This document shows, piece after piece, positions 1 to 11,475 of a DNA stretch of 64,000 bases; the first letter of the stretch is position 1; every line of letters begins with the position of its first letter. The stretch comes from Branchiostoma floridae. Lineage: Eukaryota > Chordata > Leptocardii > Amphioxiformes > Branchiostomatidae. Under the pieces are notes generated by a model, which ran no database searches, was not told where the DNA came from, and saw only the letters and a list, made by a program, of their open reading frames with translations. The stretch spans positions 19,054,625 through 19,118,624 of the forward strand of contig NC_049981.1 of NCBI RefSeq assembly GCF_000003815.2, read 5' to 3'. The translations under genes and the position numbers were made by a program.

Positions 1-1040
1 GACAGGTTATCAAATATTGATAACACTGAGAGTCAAGGGAGAATAAACTATCTAAAATTGTTTGCTTGATACCAAACAGACTAAACAGACTAACTTGCAT
101 TGAATGTCATGTCTACTTTAAAGCTGACACCATTGAGAAACAGTTATCATATTATACCTTGGAGTTTCCAGACCATTCTGCTATATTAGACTGTATTGCA
201 TTACAGTGCAATCTTATTCATTTCTGAAGCTTAGAAGCTAGATTCTGAAGTATTTTACATTTTTTCATAGGCTGACCTGTCCTTTACCCAAACCTCAAAA
301 CAGCATAATTGCCCAGATGTAGCAAACAGAAGAAATTAAAGATGTTGCCTTCCCAGTGTGGCAGTCAAATGCTTTTCATGCTAAAAAAAACTTCTCCTGA
401 ATATCCATTTAAAACAAAAACAGTATATTAAATTACCATAGCATACAGGATTGAGTTTAACCAGTTTGCAACTTTTAATGTTTTTCTGCCCTAGTCATGT
501 TTGAAAGCTCGCGATTGTTAACTTTTATTGCTAATTCTACTTTAAGGTTGCAGAAATACATTTCCTAAGCGTGACCAAAGGGTGGCATTCCTGTCTGTTC
601 CAACAAGTAAAGAAGATTTCTGTCCTAGGACAGAGGGACAGGTCCTGGACTGTACCATCTACGATCTGACCTTAGCAAAGGACACTTTGGGAGACATGTT
701 GACATACAAATTTTGTACATTGACTGAGAAGAAGGGCGCCACTGTGGGAATAACAATGAACCCACAGACAGAACCAGCTTATCTTGCATGAAAGGCTCAA
801 TCTCATTTGTAAGAGATAATCCACAGTGACAGCAGAACAAGCTGACACCAATGAAATTTCTCCACCATCCATATTCTAAACACAGTCTTGCTACCATTGG
901 CTTCTTTTTAAAGCAGACCTGATATTTGTAACCATTAACAGAATCAAATTGCCCTGGTACAAGACTAAAATGGCTGCTACAGTTAACATTTCAGATGAGA
1001 TGGGGCATCTTTCACAATGGCAAAGTAGGATAAAGGTCAT
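1..1040. other. AT-rich sequence downstream of the small minus-strand gene, no gene seen
   Basis: No repeat family, RNA gene or convincing exon is recognised. Short ORFs on both strands at 582-897 overlap one another, lack splice context and have no family features, so they are treated as chance frames. Confidence 0.5.
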
Positions 1041-1066
1041 TCTGTAATTAATCTCTGGTTGAATCT

Positions 1067-1072
1067 TTTATT
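1067..1072 (-). terminator. AATAAA polyadenylation signal of the small minus-strand gene
   Basis: TTTATT on the plus strand reads AATAAA on the minus strand. It lies about 435 bases downstream of the TAG stop at 1509-1507, a plausible 3' UTR length. Cleavage would be expected 10-30 bases further on, near 1040-1055. The signal is seen directly; its use is inferred. Confidence 0.5.
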
Positions 1073-1506
1073 CAACTCATGCAGACATTCAACAAATGGC
1101 CACAAAACAAATAAACAGAGTTACGAAACATCAAACAAGGCTTTCAGGAAATGCTAGTTCATTTACTCAGAAGAATACATAGCATCAAATTATTCTAAAT
1201 CTTTGTAAAGGCATTGAAAGTACACTAATTGTCTAATAATGTATGAATCTATAATTGCGATAAGCCAACAATGTTTGAATGCAATGCCAAAGAAAAAACA
1301 AGGCAACAAATAGATATTGCCGGTACATGTAGCAGGGTTTCGATCTCTCGGTCACTTGTTACTACATGACTGATCTGGTTATCACGTCAATTCAGTCAAC
1401 CAACAAAAAGTTGGCTCCCATAATTATCCTAATTGACTCAATGAAAAAGATGTTGCCATTCCAATGGAGAAAATGACACATTCACAACATGAAACACAGG
1501 GAAGAA

Positions 1507-1629
1507 CTAAACCTCCTCCTCTGGCTTTTTCTTGCTCTTCTCTTTATCCTTTTCTTCATTGTTGTCTTTGGGTTTCAGCGAGTCCTTTTCCATAGCCTCC
1601 TTTTCTGCCTTCTCTGGTGTGTTTCCATC
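1507..1629 (-). CDS. Terminal coding exon, lysine/glutamate-rich C-terminus
   Basis: This exon encodes 40 residues and a TAG stop. It starts just after a good acceptor (pyrimidine-rich CCCTTTTTTTATCACAAG) at 1631-1630 in phase 0. The peptide begins DGNTPEK and ends KKKPEEEV; more than half of its residues are K, E or D, so it should be soluble and probably disordered. The other two phases run into stops or give less biased peptides, which supports this frame. The upstream exon at 2353-2517 ends in the same phase, giving a 95-residue product. The family is not recognised. The exon could also serve the alternative first exons at 27.6 and 44.7 kb, which are phase-0 compatible. No signal peptide, transmembrane segment or catalytic motif is seen. 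Confidence 0.55.
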   Translation of the reverse strand, partial: DGNTPEKAEKEAMEKDSLKPKDNNEEKDKEKSKKKPEEEV

Positions 1630-2352
1630 CTTGTGATAAAAAAAGGGCAGTTTCAATATACAGAATGGGAAGACAAATTTCCAGTATTGATTACAGCATA
1701 AATGTAATCAAAATTTATGAGACATTTTGTCTATACATCATAAAATGAAAAGTGGGAGTCAATCTACAAAAGTGCTGTGCTTCCGAAGATAGTTCCTTTT
1801 TGTCAGATTATATTGTAAAAGAGGTACTGTATGTTACTTCTTGTTAAATTTCTTAGAATGAAATATAAATTCACTATTTGCAACTTTCAAGTTCATTGCA
1901 TATATGCATTATAATTGTGACTTATTAAAGGCTAGATGTGTATTAATCTTTTATCACTGGTACCTGACTTAGGAATCAGTAGCTTTGAACAACACTTTTC
2001 TAATTACAAAATCAAAGCCACCATACCCATAAAAGACAAGTGCACAAAAAGCAATGCTATAAAACATGTGCTCAGGGGAAATTTTCGACAGTGCTCAGTG
2101 ATCACTTTCTGTTATTACCCATTCCAGTCCGTTTGGATTGGGCAAAGCAAGCAAATTGCCCAAAAGGAAGTCAGAAATATCCCGGTGCTATTTCACCTTC
2201 CATACAAAAATGTCTTATCTGCATGCTTGGCCTAAGTAGACTTTCACATGAACAGCACCAGAGGGGTTCGGTACTGTATAAAACAAAGCTGGGTGTAGCA
2301 GGAAACTACATTAGAACATGCAATAAAGAATGGCAAATGGGCGAGGACTTAC
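1630..2352 (-). other. Intron of the small minus-strand gene
   Basis: This 723-bp interval is bounded by GTAAGT at 2352-2347 and AG at 1631-1630 on the minus strand. The ORFs within it (1936-2235, 2040-2453 on the plus strand) show no coding character and are ignored. Confidence 0.5.
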
Positions 2353-2517
2353 CACTGGGATTTCCTTTGGTTTTTCCTTTTTCTCCGAAGGTCGCGTACA
2401 AATCTGACACAAGATGCATGCTGCGTCGGGGGTCGTGGCAGAGCCCGGAGTAATCGCCGCCGTGTCAACGTGCTCGCAGGAAGCGCTCGGAGCGAGCTGT
2501 TGCTTCTCTCCTTCCAT
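2353..2517 (-). CDS. First coding exon of a small unidentified protein (with exon 1507-1629, 95 aa)
   Basis: An ATG at 2517 opens 55 codons that end CCAGTG|GTAAGT, a near-consensus donor, in phase 0. The peptide begins MEGEKQQLAPSASCEH, has a Ser/Thr/Ala-rich middle, a cysteine cluster (ACILCQIC, residues 33-40) and then a basic run (EKKEKPKEIPV) that leads smoothly into the K/E-rich terminal exon. The exon is much richer in GC and CpG than the surrounding DNA, as expected for a promoter-proximal first exon. I do not recognise the family. The paired cysteines could be palmitoylated or bind metal, but that is inference. Without the splice the frame stops shortly afterwards, so the two-exon model is the better reading. 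Confidence 0.55.
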
Positions 2518-3400
2518 CCCGTCCCACTTGCCTCGGAGCCACGAACGTATACGTGCTACGTTTCAGTATACCTCAGGGAATGAGGCTGAACCATAGAGCG
2601 AATCCAGCCAACGTCGCTCCACAGGGTTCACAACTAGTTACAGGCTGCTGTGAGCAGAGTTATGGTCGGCGTGCGGAAAACAAGGAAAGTACATTAGCAG
2701 CCGGGGCTCTATTGACTAAACTTCATCAAGCCCCACCTACTAACACCTATCAGGGGAAATTTCTCACCCAGAGGTGGACATTCATTTTCACCAGCCTCAA
2801 AAGGTCCTGACATTGATATCTATCATCTCAGGTATAATATGAAACTTCCGATGTGAGTGCTCATTTGAATACGAGGCGTTAGCTCCGCTGTCGGGGTCAT
2901 TATCATAAAATGGCAGGATAATCCCACAGACTCATTGGCTGATTGGAACGACAAAATACCGTAATGGTGCTGTCATTCATCATTACTTGTCCCCAACCTC
3001 CTGTAAACTGTTAAACACAATACTCTGTTATGTGGCAGACATACAAGTTCTGAAGGCCGATTTTATCAATTGCGTATTAGTCTTGACTGGTAGCATTTTA
3101 TTTGTAACCTTCATACATTAGAACATTTGGGGCTAGATTGCATCCTGTCCTCCCCAAGGCAAAGTAGAAATGGACTCCTCCCGCAAGAGATGAACCCTTT
3201 GAGAGAAGGGCTGACATGTGATTGGGCAGTAGAACAGCTCCAGACAAGATGGCGGCAGACCTTTTAGCGTAGCTTTGGAAACAAAATTAATGCAAAGCCT
3301 TTGGCGATTCCCCGCACGCTACATCTCAATGTATCAGACTCAAACCCGATTAGAGGAAACAATCAGAAAATTATGATTGAGGCTGAAACATCAAACATTA
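2518..3400. promoter_or_regulatory. CpG-richer presumed promoter region of the small minus-strand gene
   Basis: The interval has visibly more CpG than the flanks, CCAAT-like ATTGGCTGATTGG near 2936-2948, an Otx/bicoid-type GGATAATCCC near 2919, and a YY1-type site at 3246-3256. It lies 5' of the ATG at 2517 on the minus strand. It may be bidirectional, because the YY1-type site points right. Promoter function is inferred from composition and position only. Confidence 0.35.
3246..3256 (+). promoter_or_regulatory. YY1-type site AAGATGGCGGC
   Basis: An exact match to the YY1 core-promoter motif. In animal promoters this motif usually sits just downstream of the start site on the sense strand, so this copy hints at a rightward start near 3.2 kb. 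The ATG inside it opens only a 7-codon frame (MAADLLA then stop). Confidence 0.35.
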
Positions 3401-4317
3401 TCAAGGCTAGTCTGACTTTGACAATGACACAGTGGCCCACTGAGGTATCAAAGAATGGAGCAAATAAAAGCTAAGGCAGACCTAAACGTTATCTCAGGCA
3501 AATGATTGACACAACAGGGATATTGCTCAAAGGCATAACAACATCAGCCTTAAACTCATGAACAGATACCATCTTACAACCTGACCTGTCACATGCACAT
3601 ATAAAATTACAATGTAATGCACAGCAATGTACAGCATGGGCACCAAGTGTACAGTCAAGTAACCAATCTTGACATCACGGAGAGCTTCTAAAACCCAACA
3701 GCAATGCAACAAAGCTGTATAAGTACTACTTTGAATTATTTATGCAAAAAGGTAGACAGTCACCAATAGATCCCCAAAATATCTTGTTTGCATTTTTTGT
3801 AGATAAAAGGTGGTCAGAGAAAAGACTGGCTTTGTTTTATTTCTTGCCTTGAGCATGTACAAGGAAATATAGCGGTGCTAATAGGCAGTTTATGCAAAGA
3901 ATGGAAAGATGTCATCATCTGATAAAACTAAGTCATCTCAGTATGAAAGATGATTATGCACATTGCAACAAGACAGAAGACCTTGAGTTTATCATTTAGG
4001 CCCTGATACCTGTAAGTAATCTATCACATTTGTACCAAATGCAGAGGAAAAGAAAAATGAGTTGAAATATCTAAATTAGCAGATCAACTTATGGCAAAAC
4101 CTTTAGAAGATTATCTTCATTAGTTTAGAAAAAAATTGTGAGCAACCAGCAAATACAATTTATGTAACATTAGATGTTATGCAGTTATTGATTCTCTCTG
4201 ATATAGATATTCGAGCTATTAACAGTGTAAGATAGTTTTGTTGAACTCTTATACAATTACTTAAGTTTATTGAACTCAACACAATACCCGGGATCAATCA
4301 CACCTTTATATCAATTT
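3400..4317. other. AT-rich sequence, nothing recognised
   Basis: No exon with paired splice sites, repeat family copy or RNA gene was found by eye. Confidence 0.4.
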
Positions 4318-4592
4318 GTTCATTCCTTCACACCCCTATAGTGCCTGGTGGCATATATATAGGGCAGCAAGTTTCCTTGCTATGTCAGTAGAAAGATATA
4401 ATGTATGTTCAGGGAGGGGTTGCTATTCCTTACCCTTAAACATGCTCAAGGGACTTTTTTTTAGAAAACTCCAAAATATGGATGCAGCCCCCAACTGGGA
4501 TGCCCCACCCAGAATTGAACTGGGGTTCCTAACTAATTGGAACGAGGAGCTCAACTCTGAGGCTGTGACCAGTTAAGCTACAGGGATATCCT
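4318..4592 (-). mobile_element. SINE family A copy, tRNA-derived, minus strand
   Basis: Read on the minus strand, a tRNA-like head comes first: an A-box-like TAGCTTAACTGG near 4577-4566, then a B-box-like GGGTTCAATTC-type element near 4520. A body follows that includes TCCCTTGAGCATG and ATAGCAAGGAAACTTGC. The same order of blocks occurs at 25.9, 40.4 and 57.0 kb. The head is too diverged for a working tRNA. The ORF at 4316-4576 lies within it and is not a gene. Confidence 0.75.
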
Positions 4593-4599
4593 TTACATT

Positions 4600-7185
4600 A
4601 AGTTAACTGTGGAAAATATTACATGACAGTCACGTACACTTCCAGGAAATCTGATCACATTAAGGAAAATGCCTTGGAGGTAGATAAGACTTAAAAGCTA
4701 TCTTTTACTTTCATCACTTTAATGTTAAGCCATAACCTGGATCTTTTAAACATCTGCAATATGTCTCCCAGAGCCAGGGGCCATTCTTCTCTTGTAAGTT
4801 TGATGTCTCGCAGGGAGAAACTATTTGCTAATAGATGCTGCAAATAAGACATATACTTATCACAGAATGAGTATAAAATGGTCAACAATTAGAGATATTT
4901 ATTTGACATTGTATTATTATATTCAAGGACAGAATGATTAACTGTCATATCATCTTACTTCCTTGTTAAAACAACATGGGCAAATCCCAGAGACATCTGC
5001 TGCAAAGATGCCTGAAACATGAACTTTGTTTTCGATAAAAGAACCAACCGATGCAAACACTAAAAACACAAAGCTAAAAATTATGAATATCCATTCATAC
5101 CTATTTCACATTACCTAATCACATATGCAGACAACCACTACAGGTAATAACAATACATAAGGACTCAAGAAGGAATTCATCTTTTGCAATAATCCTTCCA
5201 TAGTGAACAAAGCGAGTTAACACATGGAACCTGTGCAATGGCAAGTTCAGCACCAAGGACAGATACAAACATTGCTGAGGAAGAGAAGTTCAGCACCAAG
5301 GACGCCCACGCAAATACCTGGGAAAGAGGTTTACCAGCTCAATTTAATATAATAGGAAGGTTTTGTGAATATTACTAACATATTTATCTTGTCTATCATG
5401 TCAAAACTAGCTTACTACACTACTTGCAAATGAGTTTAACAAAGAAATAAGACAAGTCAAAATGTACAAAATTGCTACTGGGGTAATGGTAAATTTATAA
5501 GGCAGATAACGCCGACACTAAAGAGGACACCATCTTTGTAAGGTAGCAATCTTGTTGTCCTACATGTATATTGCATGTTGTTGGTACCAGTACTCCCCCT
5601 TTCTGAAATGATGTGAAAAGCACCCTACTAAAATGCAAATTGAATCCTGTCCATGATAACACTGATGTGGCACAGTGCACTGTAAATGACCTCAGCAGGA
5701 TATAGAGTATGACCTTTTTTCTTACAAGCAGTAGAAAATTAAACACCATGCAATCACATAAAATATAAACATGGTGCACATGTGTTGTAAGCTATTTTAA
5801 ACATCCGATGAATCATGCAATCATGTGCATCTACAAACATCAATTGTAAAATAATAGATATAAAACAAGTCATCTGACCACTACAAAATAATTTTGGGTA
5901 AGATGCTTATATATTTTTTCAGAATAGCTGTACATACTGAGCAATAACTTGTACTTTATAGAAAATCAATGACTAGAACGGAAAGGAATTGGAAGATTGA
6001 CTGCACATTGCAGACAAACAGCATCATTTCCAGGGAACACATCTGCTGTATAACTATGACAACATGTAAAATGGGCCAATCCCATTTGTCCATCCTAAAA
6101 GCCACTTTATTAAACCAAGAAGAAAGTGGATTAAATACTGTGAAATGTATGAATTTCATGTTTTTGACTTTGCATTAATTTGTGTATTGGCAGAGGTGGG
6201 AGGGGGATGGGGATTGATCTATACAAGTGCAACATGCATAGTTTACTACAAACCGTCATGAACAAACTGTCTTTGTCAAAATTCTACATTATCCTTCTGT
6301 CACAATCAATTGTGTACTTCTACTGAACAATTTAGATGTTCTTGGTTTACCTGACACAACAACAAACTATATAATGGATTCATCAAGCAAAAAATAACAA
6401 AATAGAATTATAATGGAAATTGGATGACGTCAGAAATTCTTATAGTTATTGTATAAACATCTTCAGCATGTTTTGATATATCTACATGGATAGAACTAAA
6501 TATGCAAGTAATTATCATTAGCAGATGGTATCTAATTCTGACTGGAAAAACAACAGCTTGCTACAAATCCAATTACCTTGGTACAAATCCAATTACCTAC
6601 TAATCACAGACTTAATATTTCACACAGGATTCCCGAATACCTTCATGGTCCCAACTTGAGCTTGCAGCAGTTTTTATAGGATTGTATTATTTTGCAACGG
6701 GAAAGAAAGCCACTAAGCAGGGAGAGACACAGCCGCCAACACCCATCCAGAGGACGGGAGATCAGATTCTTTGGCACTCTCTGTAAGGGGATCTATTTAT
6801 AAGCTTACACTATTTGTAAGATCAGTAAGTTCTTGCTAGATATATTTGAACACACATTTGCCCCTGGGCACTGCGCAATTATGACAATCAGTCACTAAGC
6901 TTTTGGAACAGATGTAACAATGATTTGAATGTGTATGCTTTACAATTGTCACATAATGTAATGTAACCAGGGTAAATCATACTGGAAGTCCCTTTCAATA
7001 AAGGATGGCCATTATATAGCTTTTTGTTGTGTCTTTTATGACCAATTGTTATCAACATATATACGAATACAATGTAAGAGGCAACCAGAGCAAGTAATAA
7101 ATTATACATGATATCTTTCCATATCCCTAGGATATAACAAGATCTAGAGTACACTGCAATCAAATTCCACACATAAATACATACA
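4600..7185. other. AT-rich non-coding sequence with two short direct repeats
   Basis: An 18-bp word (AAGTTCAGCACCAAGGAC) occurs at 5243 and again at 5286, and a 20-bp near-perfect tandem pair occupies 6561-6600. No credible exon or RNA gene was seen. Confidence 0.45.
6561..6600. repeat. Two-copy 20-bp tandem repeat
   Basis: CTACAAATCCAATTACCTTG is followed directly by a second copy that differs at three positions. Confidence 0.8.
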
Positions 7186-7550
7186 ACAAAGGTCTTGCGC
7201 ATTCTGCTACTCGCAACCCAAGGTTCAAATTCCGTCGCGTCCGCGGCCAGACTTCACAACTGGACATAACTGGAAAAGAGATGCATCGTCCTTTTGGAGT
7301 GGGACATAAAGCCATCAGCCCCATGTATGAGGGAACTTCAGGCACCTCTCCAGCATCAAACCTCTGCACGTAAAAGAACCCAACACACTTATCATGGAGT
7401 GTAGGGATGACGATGGAGGCTTAGCCACAAAGGCAATCAACAGCGAAGCCGCCTTTCACTACCACTTTCTACTTCAGACAGTATCGCGCTTCACCTCAGT
7501 TGAAGAAGACTGCTTTACCTTTACCTTTTACCACCCACCCAGGCACCCAC
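7186..7550 (+). mobile_element. SINE family B copy, plus strand
   Basis: A diverged tRNA-like head contains a B-box-like GGTTCAAATTCC near 7223. It is followed by a body with GGGACATAAAGCC, CCCCATGTATGAGGGA, AAAAGAACCCAACACACTTA and a 3' part with AGCGAAGCC. The order and words recur at 11.2 kb and, inverted, at 54.3 kb. It is more GC- and CpG-rich than its surroundings. The overlapping ORFs (7160-7369, 7394-7654) are products of this repeat. Confidence 0.7.
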
Positions 7551-8410
7551 CCACACAGACATACATAAATACAGACATGCAATGTTCTGTATGCTCATGC
7601 ATACATTGTACATGCACCCTAATTTATTACTATTCAAGCAAAACACAACATTAACATCTTACAGTGACTGCAGATACTGCAAACTAAAACACTTATAAGC
7701 ATCTACAACTTGCATCTACAACTTTTACAATGCTTTCCTGGAGATCAGATTGTTGTGTTTCCCGATCACTTCTCATATATCACATGCCTGTCATAAATCC
7801 TGTGAGAGATAGGGGGCCTCATTAAACTACCTTCCTGCCCAATGAACACAACATTCACCATGCCTAACTAATTTACAGCATCGAAAATCATTGATAGCAT
7901 CAGGCTGACAGGGTTAGTTCCTGACCATCCTTTTCCCGGTAAGCCATGTCATGCCTGTCAAAACAGCTTCAAATTGATGTCATCATCATGAAATTGATGT
8001 ACACTACTTAAATGATATTGAACTTAGTTACAGGGATGGTAACTGTTTCACACTTGTCAAATCACACCAAGAATAAACTACTCACAGCCTTAGTTGGTGA
8101 TACCGTCACATCTGTAACTTAATTTCCTAGACTCATAAAGTTTTCCTTAAACTTCAGGGTTCTACATGTCACTATGTATTCTAGAGCATCCAGCTATCAT
8201 GCTATTATATGTGACCAACATGCTAAAATGAGGACCATTATGCTCACAATAATGTGTAATATGGTACTTTCATTTGTATTTATTTGTGTGATGATTGAAA
8301 ATATTTATATGACCTTCCAAACTGACCAAAAAAACCTTCTACAATGTAATTGCAATGCTATGGACTCTAAAGTGTCCCCCATAGGGTACCCTTAAAATGC
8401 CAACTTTTAC
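7551..8410. other. Non-coding sequence between a SINE and a LINE fragment
   Basis: It contains a short tandem word (GCATCTACAACTT twice near 7700) and otherwise nothing recognised. The ORF at 8174-8395 has no family features. Confidence 0.4.
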
Positions 8411-8414
8411 CTAA

Positions 8415-8963
8415 TACAATAATGGTTATTCCTATCTATGGAACTATGCTCACTCTAGAATAGACAACAAACATATTTGTACATTGTTAAGGAAAAGACT
8501 GTCAGACGTGTATGTCCAAACCTTTTTCCAGCAATTGTCTAAAGATAACGGCAAACTAAGATTTTACAAACATATCAAAACCGAATATGCCATGGAAACC
8601 TATCTATACCAGAACGACGCTGACAAGAGATCCAATGTATGTAAGATAAGAATCAGTGCTCACTCATTAGAGATAGAAAAGGGTCGTTATAAAAAAGTGC
8701 CAGTTCAAGATAGATTGTGTAAATACTGTGCGACGGATGCAGTGGAAGATGAAATACATTTTATATGTAACTGCCCCCATTATGAGGACGAAAGAAACAA
8801 CCTTTTTGACACAATCAAAACATTATTTCGAACTTTTCCCCAGTTAGTAGACCTCAAAAAAACTATATTTCTGTTAAAATCACAGAACCCACTAATCATT
8901 AAAGAAGTGGGACTTTTCATCAGCCACTGCCTCCAAAGAAGAAGTCAAACCACCCAGTAAAGA
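8415..8963 (+). pseudogene. C-terminal fragment of a non-LTR retrotransposon (LINE) reverse-transcriptase ORF
   Basis: An open frame of about 180 codons, without a proper start, runs to a TAA at 8961-8963. Counting from the first residue after 8484, it carries a C-x2-C-x9-H-x4-C zinc-binding pattern (C79, C82, H92, C97) in the context RLCKYC...EDEIHFICNC, preceded by KIRISAHSLEIEKGRYK. This arrangement is typical of the region C-terminal to the reverse transcriptase in many animal LINEs. The polymerase and endonuclease parts are missing, so this is a 5'-truncated insertion, the usual LINE fate. No internal stop is present in the remaining part, which suggests a fairly recent insertion. The clade cannot be assigned from this fragment. 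Confidence 0.7.
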
Positions 8964-9090
8964 AGTAGAAGCATGTACATAGATAGCTGACGTGTGTGTA
9001 TTTAGAATAGACACTTGTTACTTTTCACTGTCTGTATCATTGCAATTAGCCTACGGGCATGGATTTGCAAATAAATAAAAAAAAAAAAAT
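8415..9090 (+). mobile_element. 5'-truncated LINE with 3' UTR and A-rich tail
   Basis: The ORF fragment is followed by about 110 bases of 3' UTR and an AAATAAAT plus 13-A tail ending at 9089. A matching target-site duplication was not found by eye, and the exact 5' border is uncertain. Confidence 0.6.
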
Positions 9091-9464
9091 AATGTACTCT
9101 GACTTACAAAAAGTCCTTTCCAAGACGTAAGGACAATCCACACCATCCCCCATTGGTCACTTTGCAATAACCATTACACTGAAATAAAATCCTGACTAGA
9201 ATCCTGAGCTTACAATGATCACAAGAATACACAGGGCCTTCAACACTCGCTTTAGGCTCCTTGTGTGACATAATTACCCCAGCCTATAATTGGTCAGGAG
9301 ATTCCCTGCTGTGCCTGAAGACAAAACTAGTTCTTCAACAAGGAGCACTGGGGTGGCAGGGCCTAGGGCAGATTTATACATGGCACTTTGTAAACAGTTA
9401 GATTACTGACTTAATTAAGAGAACAGTTGGGAGTTTGAGAGCTGTATTATTGGCATGTAGTGGT
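9091..9464. other. Unannotated sequence between LINE fragment and SINE
   Basis: No exon, repeat copy or RNA gene recognised. Confidence 0.4.
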
Positions 9465-9680
9465 GGCAAGTGGTATTGTGGCCTTGCGGTATTTTACCTA
9501 GACCCTAAAGGTACTGGGTACCAGTCCTTAGCAGGCTCTAATGTGGTGCACTAGGGAAAGCCACTTAACACTTATTTTTCTCACTCAATTTAGGTCAAAA
9601 TGAGTACCTAGCTTCAGTAAGAGACATCCTTTTGGATTGGACTTAAAGTGAGAGGTCTTGTTTTTGAGGAAACAATCTGA
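9465..9680 (+). mobile_element. SINE family C copy, plus strand, diverged
   Basis: Shared blocks with the copies at 16.3 and 49.3 kb include GGGAAAGCCACTTAACAC, TTTCTCACTC followed by an AGGT.AAAATG-type block, and a GTACCTAGCTTC segment. The tRNA-like head is degenerate. It ends with a segment containing GGACTTAAAGTGAGAGGTC. Confidence 0.6.
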
Positions 9681-11179
9681 CGCAGTTTGTACTTACTAAA
9701 TGTAGTTTACCATTAATGCAAAATAAACAAAAAAAACTGGTAAGACTATACAAAGAGAATATTCGAGTATTCAAAGAAAAGTAGACAAAAATATACTCCT
9801 CAGCTTGTGCATGTACATGTATGCAACCTTTAGTTCTATCGAAGATGACTCCAATCCAAAACGTTTAAAAGGCTTCCACTGTTAGCTGACTATGAACTCA
9901 CCCAAACACTTGAGTGACGTCTGGTGTATAACTAGTCATCACTGTGTAATCCTAACAAAACAAGACTTATCTCCATTTAAACACATGTGGTGTTAGCTGT
10001 TCAGTCACTTCTGGTTGGGCAACTGGTCTGACCTCTGGAGTTTCTGAGGTCAAGAAGTTGTCATACTTGGTACAATGTGTCCTGACTAGCCTTGTATTAA
10101 CTTAATTGTCCGTGAAAGTATGGGACAGACAGAGGGCCATACTGATTCCATTATATGGGTGACATCTTCAAGTCAATTCAAAATTGATAGGAGTATTAAG
10201 AAGAAAAATCAACCCAAAGAAAACATACTTGGCAAATGACTGAATTTACAGAACTTATAAGGTTACCAATCTATAATTTTTGTTCTTTCACAACTTGAAA
10301 AATTGATGAATTTGAAAAACTTTGCTCAGGGTTTATAAAATAAAATTGTACATGGAATAAACTAACAAAAAAATCAGTATGTTTCACAATAAATCAGTAA
10401 AAGAAGTATTGTATGATATTAGCATGGGATTTCCAGCCTATATATTTTTGCAAATTATGGCATATTTACTTTGTTTGTTTGAACCTTTATCAATTCATAT
10501 ATTTTCTCATTTTGAAGCTTCTTTACACAATTGACAGTTTTGTTGATATAACCCAAAATTTATGTGCAAACGGATGTGATCCGTACAATTAAGATAGTTT
10601 GGGCTTACAGTATGTTACTAACAGGTACATGAGATTTGGGAAGAAAAACAGACATTAAACAAATTTTCTTTCCTATATGTATTGTATCAAAGAATATTAA
10701 TAGCAAAAGCATGTCAGACCAACACAGTGTAACCCCATGCCTACCCCTAGCAGCCGTGACACAATGACCCTACAAATGGGAGTGAAAACATCAGCCCCTC
10801 CTCCCCCATGTGCTCAATGACTACAGCTTCCCTGTAAATCCATCCCAGCTTCCAAATGTCTGGATCAATGCTGTTGCCATGGTAATGGCTCAATCAATAT
10901 GGAATTCTGGCGCACCAATATGGTGGCCTCTGCCCCATTCTATATTCACCTGCCTTTTATGGGGGCAGTAAATTTGGGGGACCGTGGCTAGTTCAATAAC
11001 CCTGCACAGGAGGAAAACTCGATTCATGTATCTACCCAAATATGGCTACCAACAAGGACATTATGTAATAGTCATTGGTACCACAATATACATTTTTGTA
11101 AACATGCAAATTTTGCTGGTCATGAACTTTCTTGCCCTTATTCTAATCAATTCCTGTTTGCTTCAGAACTATCTCATAT
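9681..11179. other. AT-rich non-coding sequence containing an X-box-like site
   Basis: No exon is seen. The stretch 10740-10990 is less AT-rich, free of recognised repeats, and contains the palindromic site annotated separately. Confidence 0.4.
10873..10886. promoter_or_regulatory. RFX X-box-like site GTTGCCATGGTAAT
   Basis: This is a near-perfect match to the X-box palindrome GTTGCCATGGYAAC that RFX factors bind in ciliary and neuronal genes. Only the last base departs from the consensus. Function is inferred; one 14-bp site can occur by chance. Confidence 0.3.
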
Positions 11180-11475
11180 GTTATGACCGTGGAGGTTGGC
11201 ACACTCTGTCACTCGCCATATCCGTTTCAAATTTCCGGGAGCTGATGGCCTGGGTCAGAATAGGACTGGAAAAGAGTTCAACTTTACTGTCATAGGGGGT
11301 TGTTAAGGCTACTGCCCCATGTATGAGTGAGCTTTAGGCATTACCCTCAAGCATTAGACCTCTGCAATAAAAGAACCCAACACACTTATTACAAGAGTAG
11401 GGATGACCTGGTGTACTTGGCTGAAAACGTAATAAGCACTTATAGTGAAGCCACATCGCACTACTAGCTAACACA
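11180..11475 (+). mobile_element. SINE family B copy, plus strand
   Basis: It has GACTGGAAAAGAG, GCCCCATGTATGAGTGAGCTT, GACCTCTGCAATAAAAGAACCC, ACACACTTATTAC and ATAGTGAAGCCACA, in the same order as the 7.2 kb copy. The overlapping ORFs (10984-11295, 11334-11717) come from this insertion and its flank. Confidence 0.7.

Noticed and set aside
4490-4592. tRNA gene
   Set aside because: A and B boxes are present, but arms do not pair, spacing is expanded and the same head is attached to a SINE body in other copies.
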